Source: CAMYJH01 sp041589735 (GTDB taxonomy: Bacteria > Pseudomonadota > Gammaproteobacteria > HK1). From it: a DNA stretch of 10,907 nucleotides. Positions 6,635 through 10,907 of this stretch are shown here, one piece after another (position 1 is the stretch's first letter; each line of letters opens with the position of its first letter). The DNA lies in contig JBFHVA010000115.1 of assembly GCA_041589735.1 (NCBI GenBank), forward strand, positions 1 through 10,907, read 5' to 3'. The translations under genes were made by a program, and so were the position numbers. The notes below the pieces were generated by a model. That model was not told where the DNA came from, did no database searches, and saw nothing but the letters and a program-made list of their open reading frames with translations.

Positions 6635-7813
6635 TCAGTCGGCGGCTGGGTGCGCGGAATCGCGTTCCCTATCGGCTTCTGTGCGAAACGGGGAGTGGGC
6701 CGCCATGGCGCCAATGTAGCGCCCAATTTCCACACGTTCGCGGCGGGTGAAGTCACCAATGGCGCGCCGGAAGTCCGGGTGCAGAACGCCGTGGGCGGAA
6801 AAGGTCATCACCGGAAGAAATCCGCGGCTCAGCTTATGCTCGCCCTGGGCACCTGCCTCGAAGATTTCTAAATCGTTGTCGATGCAGTAGTCGATGGCCT
6901 GGTAGTAGCACATCTCGAAGTGCAGGGAGCGGTGGTATTCGCTACAGCCCCAATTTCTGCCGTAGAGGCTTTTAGTGCCCCGGAAAAGGTGCGCGCCTGC
7001 CACGTATCGGCCGCGGTTTCTGGCCAGAATCAGGATCAACGCGTCGCCTAGGGTGCGCCGCGTTTGATGAAAGAATTCTTGGCTCAGGCTGGGGTAGCCC
7101 CATTTGCGGTCGTAGGTGGCGCTGTAAAGCCGATGGTAGGCGTCACACTGCTCGTCGCTGAGCTCGGTGCCGTGTAAAACCTCGATCTCGAGGCCGGCGC
7201 GGGCGGCTTCACGGCGTTCTCTGCGGATCTGCTTGCGTTTTTTCGAGCGCAGGCTGTCCAGGTAATCCTGAAAATCCCTGAATCCTGGATTGCGCCAGTG
7301 AAACTGGAACCCAGCGCGTAGCGACAACCCGGCGGCCTCGAGGGCTTCCCGGTCGCGGGCATCGGCGAACAGCCAGTGCACCGACGAAGCCTTGAGCTGC
7401 TCGGCCACCTCAAGGGAGGCGGCGGCGATGGCCCGGCGCAGAGAATCGTGGGCGGGATCCGAGACTAAAATCCTCGCTCCGGTGACCGGGGTGAAGGGGA
7501 TAGCCGAGACCAGCTTGGGGTAGTACTCCAAGCCGGCGCGCGCGTAAGCCTCGGCCCAAGCCCAGTCAAACACGAACTCGCCATAGGAGTGGGTCTTCAA
7601 GTACATGGGCGCCGCGGCTACCAGTTGTTTGCCGGAATAGAAAAGCAGGTGGCGGGGGTACCAGCCGGCCTCTTCGCCGACGCAGCCGGTTTGTTCCAGG
7701 GCGAGGAGAAACTCGTGCCGCAAAAAGGGCTGGTCGCTGCCGGCCAGCGCGTTCCATGCGTCACCGGGTACGTCTTTCAGGGCATCAATCACCTGACAAT
7801 GCAATTCCGGCAC
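6635..7813 (-). CDS. FemAB/GNAT-like N-acyltransferase family protein (PF04339-type)
   Basis: A protein of about 392 residues that resembles the peptidogalycan/GNAT-like family once called DUF482, related to FemAB aminoacyltransferases. From the chosen start, family-like segments are WNALAG.DQPFLRHEFL (about 20-36), GWYPRHL (about 48-54), AAAPMYLKTHSYGEFVFDWAWA (about 65-86) and a highly basic RSKKRKQIRRERREA run in the middle. The strong C-terminal signature FEAGAQGEHKLSRGF is followed by HSPFR near the end. Biochemical function is not established for this family; transfer of an acyl or aminoacyl group is inferred from the fold. The start is uncertain. GTG at 7813 gives the usual N-terminus but has no clear Shine-Dalgarno sequence. 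TTG at 7867 or CTG at 7861 (6 bases after AGAGG) are alternatives. The frame remains open to 8023, inside trxB. It sits between trxB and aat. Confidence 0.85.
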   Translation of the reverse strand: MPELHCQVIDALKDVPGDAWNALAGSDQPFLRHEFLLALEQTGCVGEEAGWYPRHLLFYSGKQLVAAAPMYLKTHSYGEFVFDWAWAEAYARAGLEYYPKLVSAIPFTPVTGARILVSDPAHDSLRRAIAAASLEVAEQLKASSVHWLFADARDREALEAAGLSLRAGFQFHWRNPGFRDFQDYLDSLRSKKRKQIRRERREAARAGLEIEVLHGTELSDEQCDAYHRLYSATYDRKWGYPSLSQEFFHQTRRTLGDALILILARNRGRYVAGAHLFRGTKSLYGRNWGCSEYHRSLHFEMCYYQAIDYCIDNDLEIFEAGAQGEHKLSRGFLPVMTFSAHGVLHPDFRRAIGDFTRRERVEIGRYIGAMAAHSPFRTEADRERDSAHPAAD

Positions 7814-7886
7814 GGAACCGCGCCGGTCGACGCCGGCGGGAAGACCGTCAGAAGGTTGCAGGCTCAACCTCTTTCCGAGAACCGCA

Positions 7887-8867
7887 TCAGGCGTCGAGAC
7901 GGCGAGTCTTACGGCCTTCCAGGGCGTCGAGGAATTTTTCCGCGTCCAGCGCCGCCATGCAGCCGGTGCCGGCGGAGGTGACCGCCTGCCGGTAAACGTG
8001 ATCGGCGACGTCCCCGGCGGCAAATACGCCTTCGATACTGGTTGCGGTGGCGTTTCCGCTCAGGCCGCTGCGGACCTTGATATAGCCGCCATTCATTTCA
8101 AGTTGGTCCTTGAACAGATCCGTATTCGGCTTGTGCCCGATGGCAATAAAAACGCCGTTGACGTTCATTTCTCGTGTTTCGCCTGTGTCCACGTGTTTGA
8201 TGCGCGCAGCGTTGACGCCGGCGTCGTCACCCAGCACTTCGTCCAGCACGTGATCCCACTGCACGCTGACTTTGCCGCTATCGGCCTTTTCCATCAGCTG
8301 CCCTGCAAGAATTTTCTCCGCCCGCAAGGTGTCCCTGCGGTGCACCACGGTGACATGCGAAGCGATGTTGGTCAGGTAAAGGGCTTCCTCCACTGCGGTA
8401 TTGCCGCCGCCCACCACCATCACCGGCTGGTTTTTGAAAAAGAACCCGTCACAAGTGGCGCAGGCGGAAACTCCCCGTCCCAGGTACGCTTGCTCCGACG
8501 GCAGCCCCAGGTAGCTGGCCGAGGCGCCGGTGGCGATGATGAGCGCGTCGCAGCTGTACTCGCCGCTGTCTCCCACCAGCCGAAACGGGCGGCTCTTTAA
8601 ATCGGCCTGGTTAATCGTGTCTTGCACAATCCTGGTATTGAAGCGCTCGGCGTGCTCGCGCATGCGCTGCATCAGCTCCGGGCCCTGAAGCCCGCTTACG
8701 TCTCCCGGCCAGTTGTCCACGTCGGTGGTGGTGGTCATTTGACCGCCCACCTCCAGTCCCGTGACCAGCACCGGTTCCAGGTTGGCCCGTGCGGCGTAGA
8801 CGGCCGCGGTGTAGCCGGCCGGTCCCGATCCGAGAATGAGCAGTCGACAATGCTTGGGATCAGCCAT
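7887..8867 (-). CDS. trxB: Thioredoxin-disulfide reductase
   Basis: TrxB passes electrons from NADPH through FAD and a Cys pair to oxidised thioredoxin in the cytoplasm. The 326-residue protein shows the FAD-binding GSGPAGYTAAVYAARA (13-28), TGLEVGGQM (36-44), the redox-active CATC (136-139) in SACATCDGFFF, and the NADPH-binding GGGNTAVEEALYL (153-165) with HRRDTLRAEK (176-185). The second FAD motif, FAAGDVADHVYRQAVTSAGTGCMAALDAE (282-310), is also present. All match low-Mr bacterial TrxB. The ATG at 8867 has GAGGGAG (8879-8885 on the other strand) 11 bases upstream. The C-terminus carries a short extra basic tail (GRKTRRLDA). It is the first gene of the minus-strand block and diverges from ftsK. 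The FemAB/GNAT-like gene follows after about 73 bases. Confidence 0.98.
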   Translation of the reverse strand: MADPKHCRLLILGSGPAGYTAAVYAARANLEPVLVTGLEVGGQMTTTTDVDNWPGDVSGLQGPELMQRMREHAERFNTRIVQDTINQADLKSRPFRLVGDSGEYSCDALIIATGASASYLGLPSEQAYLGRGVSACATCDGFFFKNQPVMVVGGGNTAVEEALYLTNIASHVTVVHRRDTLRAEKILAGQLMEKADSGKVSVQWDHVLDEVLGDDAGVNAARIKHVDTGETREMNVNGVFIAIGHKPNTDLFKDQLEMNGGYIKVRSGLSGNATATSIEGVFAAGDVADHVYRQAVTSAGTGCMAALDAEKFLDALEGRKTRRLDA

Positions 8868-9025
8868 GATCAGTCAAACTCCCTCTATATTGCCCATCGC
8901 TTTGAGATCGGGCGCGGCGAAACGCAACGCTTCTCGGCGGATGGACTTTTATAACCACCTGTTAGAGACTTCGCCGCGTTGACCGTTCAGCGTCAGGACG
9001 ACGCTTGAGTCTTGTTCGTAGAAAC

Positions 9026-9058
9026 GACCCGGTGCGGCGACGTCTCAGCCGACGGGTC
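9026..9058. repeat. Imperfect inverted repeat (hairpin)
   Basis: GACCCG (9026-9031) pairs with CGGGTC (9053-9058), and inside it CGGC (9035-9038) pairs with GCCG (9048-9051). The two stems are separated by 3 bases on the left and 1 on the right. This makes about 10 bp of stem around a 9-base loop. No T-run follows on either strand, so it is not a simple terminator. Confidence 0.5.
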
Positions 9059-9212
9059 TAAATATCCCGTCCCGAGCAGCCAAATCGGCTTCGCCGCGAG
9101 CCGATATCGTGCTGCGCTTGCCATGGCCGAAACATGCGGTAACGGTGGTTTTTTTTCAACACCGTCGAAGCGGCGAAGCGACCAAGAAGAGAAAGTATTG
9201 CCCGGGAGCCTG

Positions 9213-9258
9213 AACGAGCCCCTGCAAAAGCACAGGCGATGTTCCGTCAAGGCTCGTT
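9213..9258. repeat. Composite hairpin, 8-bp outer and 4-bp inner stem
   Basis: AACGAGCC (9213-9220) is the perfect reverse complement of GGCTCGTT (9251-9258). Directly after the left arm, CCTG (9221-9224) pairs with CAGG (9233-9236) around an A-rich loop. The left strand therefore gives 12 contiguous paired bases and the right strand carries a 14-base bulge. This is the largest fold I can see in the region. It lies about 90 bases before the likely ftsK start. Confidence 0.5.
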
Positions 9259-9294
9259 GAAGGGTCCGACACGACCCGTTAGATTCTCTGGATT

Positions 9295-9323
9295 TTGTTG
9301 GGTTATTCGTGAATAATTAGGAT
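9295..9323 (+). promoter_or_regulatory. Candidate sigma-70-like promoter for ftsK
   Basis: TTGTTG (9295-9300), a 17-base spacer and TAGGAT (9318-9323) match the -35 and -10 consensus in 3 of 6 and 4 of 6 positions. They lie in an abruptly AT-rich stretch upstream of ftsK. Transcription would start near 9330 and give a leader of about 20 bases that includes the GGAG at 9339-9342. The match is modest; position and base composition are the main support. Confidence 0.35.
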
Positions 9324-9338
9324 GTTAACGTCGATTTT

Positions 9339-9342
9339 GGAG
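9339..9342 (+). promoter_or_regulatory. Shine-Dalgarno GGAG pointing to an ATT start for ftsK
   Basis: GGAG lies in the AT-rich leader, 7 bases before the ATT at 9350, which is in frame with ftsK. No ATG, GTG or TTG lies at usable distance in that frame. The only other ATG nearby (9322) is out of frame and opens an 8-codon ORF that ends at 9348. Confidence 0.45.
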
Positions 9343-9349
9343 AATTAAG

Positions 9350-10907
9350 ATTAATAACGCAGCTCAGGCGTCGAGGGGCAAAGCGAAGGGCGCCGGTCTG
9401 ATTCGCGGGCCGTTGGCGAGGGGCTCACGGGAAGGGGCCCTGATCATTTTCTCCGCGGTGGCGCTTTACTTCGCCATCGCTTTGGGGAGCTACCACCCCT
9501 CGGATCCCGGATGGTCCCACAGCGGGCATGTGGATCAGGTGCTCAACCAGGGCGGGCGAGTGGGGGCCTGGATCGCGGACGTCTTTCTTTACCTGTTCGG
9601 GTACATGGCCTACCTGTTTCCGATCATGGTGGCGTACACGGGCTGGCTGCTGTTCCGCGGCACAGGCGCCGGCGCGGGCGTCAGAGCCCCGGACCTCAAT
9701 CATCTGGCGGTGCGGGCGGCGGGATTCGTTCTGACCCTGACCACTGGCTGCGGGCTGGCGACGCTGCACTTTCGTCAGGGCGGGGCGCTGCCGCTGGACG
9801 CCGGCGGCATCCTCGGCAACCTGGTTGGCAACAAGCTAATCGAAGTCTTCAGCCCCCTGGGCGGCACCCTATTGCTGCTGGCGCTGTTTCTTGCGGGTGT
9901 CACGCTGTTCACCAACCTTTCCTGGCTCTCGCTCATGGATTATGTCGGTCGCCAGACCCTTCGGCTGCTTGCATTGCTGATGCGCGGCTATGCGCGGGTC
10001 ATTGAAGCTTATCGTGACCGCCAGCTGAAGAAGACTAGGGAAGCCAGCACCAACAGCACGCGCCGGCTGGAAATCGAGCGAAAACCGCCGCCGCGGATCG
10101 AATCGCCGATCCCAGGGGTGACTCCCAGCATGCGCGCGGAGCGCGAACGACAGGCGCCGCTGTTCGAGCCCAGCGGCGACAGCGCGCCTCTGCCGGAGCT
10201 TTCCCTGCTGGATTCGCCGCCGCCGATGCGGAGAACGGTGTCCGCAGCGGCGCTTGAAGCGATCTCGCGGCAGGTGGAGCTCAAGCTGGCTGATTTCGGG
10301 ATCGAAGTGAACGTGGTGGCGGTGCACCCTGGGCCGGTGGTCACTCGATTCGAGCTGGAGCTCGCCCCGGGAGTGAAAGTGAACAAGGTGAGCAACCTGG
10401 CCAAGGATCTGGCGCGCTCGCTGTCCACCGTCAGCGTGCGCATCGTCGAGGTGATCCCGGGCAAATCCGTCATCGGGCTGGAGATCCCCAACGAAGAACG
10501 CGAGCTCGTCTGCTTGAGCGAAATCCTGAAATCCGCCGATTACGATTCGGAGCTGTCTCCCCTGACGCTTGCGCTGGGTAAGGACATCGGCGGTAACCCG
10601 GTGGTCGTCGATCTGTCCAGGATGCCGCACCTGCTGGTGGCCGGCACCACCGGCGCGGGGAAGTCCGTGGCCGTCAACGCCATGGTGCTGAGCATGCTTT
10701 ACAAGGCCACGCCCGCGGACGTGCGCATGATCATGATCGATCCGAAGATGCTGGAGCTCTCGGTCTACGAGGGCATTCCCCATCTGCTCGCTCCCGTGGT
10801 CACCGACATGAAGCAGGCCTCCAACGCGCTGCGCGGGTGCGTTGCCGAAATGGAGCGCCGATACCAGGTGATGTCGACCCTGGGGGTGCGCAACATCGGC
10901 GGCTACA
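9350..10907 (+). CDS. ftsK: DNA translocase FtsK, N-terminal two thirds (partial, runs off window)
   Basis: FtsK anchors at the division septum and pumps chromosomal DNA so that dimers can be resolved at dif by XerCD. The window holds about 519 codons. Four hydrophobic segments lie at about residues 29-48, 75-102, 125-141 and 170-192. They include the family-typical SYHPSDPGWSHS and GGRVGAWIADVFLYLFGYMAY. A short Pro/Arg-rich linker follows (about 205-300), much shorter than in E. coli. The alpha/beta motor then begins near LADFGIEVNVVAVHPGPVVTRFE. Walker A is GTTGAGKS (432-439) and Walker B is in RMIMIDPKMLELSVYEGIP. The rest of the motor and the gamma domain lie beyond the window. Start: the frame has no ATG here. 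ATT at 9350 has GGAG 7 bases upstream and sits where base composition turns coding-like. TTG at 9413 is the conventional alternative and would leave only 6 residues before TM1. Confidence 0.95.
   Translation, partial: MNNAAQASRGKAKGAGLIRGPLARGSREGALIIFSAVALYFAIALGSYHPSDPGWSHSGHVDQVLNQGGRVGAWIADVFLYLFGYMAYLFPIMVAYTGWLLFRGTGAGAGVRAPDLNHLAVRAAGFVLTLTTGCGLATLHFRQGGALPLDAGGILGNLVGNKLIEVFSPLGGTLLLLALFLAGVTLFTNLSWLSLMDYVGRQTLRLLALLMRGYARVIEAYRDRQLKKTREASTNSTRRLEIERKPPPRIESPIPGVTPSMRAERERQAPLFEPSGDSAPLPELSLLDSPPPMRRTVSAAALEAISRQVELKLADFGIEVNVVAVHPGPVVTRFELELAPGVKVNKVSNLAKDLARSLSTVSVRIVEVIPGKSVIGLEIPNEERELVCLSEILKSADYDSELSPLTLALGKDIGGNPVVVDLSRMPHLLVAGTTGAGKSVAVNAMVLSMLYKATPADVRMIMIDPKMLELSVYEGIPHLLAPVVTDMKQASNALRGCVAEMERRYQVMSTLGVRNIGGY

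Larger units (their letters stand above)
8868..9349. other. 482-base non-coding region between trxB and ftsK, rich in inverted repeats
   Basis: I see no convincing gene here. Frames of 82 (+) and 85 (-) codons exist at 9012-9260 and 8993-9250, but neither has recognisable motifs or a good ribosome site. Perfect or near-perfect inverted repeats occur at 8989-9005 (AGCGTC/GACGCT, 5-base loop), 9026-9058, 9084-9105 (ATCGGCT/AGCCGAT, 8-base loop) and 9142-9165 (ACGGTG/CACCGT, with an 8-T run in the loop). Two more are at 9213-9258 and 9262-9277 (GGGTC/GACCC, 6-base loop). CTTCGCCGC occurs at 8969 and 9089 and inverted at 9170-9178. The last 60 bases become AT-rich and probably hold the ftsK promoter. 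A structured RNA, a leader or protein-binding sites are all possible. Confidence 0.6.

Noticed and set aside
7814..8023. Extension of the FemAB/GNAT gene to an ATG at 8023 inside trxB
   Set aside because: The added roughly 70 residues are Arg/Pro/Ser-rich and shadow the trxB C-terminus. Family similarity begins near 7813.
8993..9260. 82- and 85-codon ORFs in the trxB-ftsK gap
   Set aside because: They overlap each other on opposite strands, cross several hairpins, and show no motif or good ribosome site.
9869..10783. 304-codon minus-strand frame inside ftsK
   Set aside because: It is antisense to clear FtsK motor sequence, and its His/Arg/Gln-rich peptide is typical of a shadow frame.
1..10907. 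tRNA, rRNA, CRISPR arrays, insertion sequences, toxin-antitoxin or phage genes
   Set aside because: I looked for these and saw none. I did not recognise tmRNA, RNase P RNA, SRP RNA or 6S RNA in the gaps, though a covariance-model search was not possible here.

Overview
The window looks like a chromosomal segment from a GC-rich gammaproteobacterium. The evidence is the gene order, the very E. coli/Pseudomonas-like InfA, LpxK, KdsB and TrxB proteins, and the GC-rich third codon positions. No mobile element, CRISPR array, tRNA or rRNA is visible. Nearly all of it is housekeeping sequence, and I did not find a convincing undescribed multi-gene system.

Left block (1-3792, + strand): the tail of comEC, then exbB, exbD, lpxK, kdsB and a low-molecular-weight tyrosine phosphatase. 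This is a familiar gammaproteobacterial envelope cluster. ExbB/ExbD form a proton-driven inner-membrane motor. LpxK makes lipid IVA. KdsB activates Kdo, the sugar added next to lipid IVA. kdsB and the phosphatase gene are joined by an ATGA overlap. The small Trm112-like gene often found between lpxK and kdsB is absent. After a 149-base gap comes a stand-alone PphA-like Ser/Thr phosphatase (3942-4730, +).

Middle and right block (4764-8867, - strand; read right to left): trxB, a FemAB/GNAT-like protein, aat, bpt (ate) and infA. Aat and Bpt add Leu/Phe or Leu to protein N-termini and so create N-degrons for ClpS/ClpAP. They are translationally coupled by a 4-base overlap. clpA/clpS, which often sit next to infA, are not in the window; infA instead converges on the phosphatase gene.

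Right end (8868-10907): trxB and ftsK diverge from a 482-base non-coding region that holds at least six short inverted repeats, the best being a composite hairpin at 9213-9258. ftsK runs off the window just after its Walker motifs. Its best ribosome-binding site points to an ATT codon (9350) rather than a normal start.

Points worth a second look are the structured trxB-ftsK intergenic region, the ftsK start, the possibly leaderless kdsB start, the GC hairpin between exbD and lpxK, and the PphA-like phosphatase at the block boundary.
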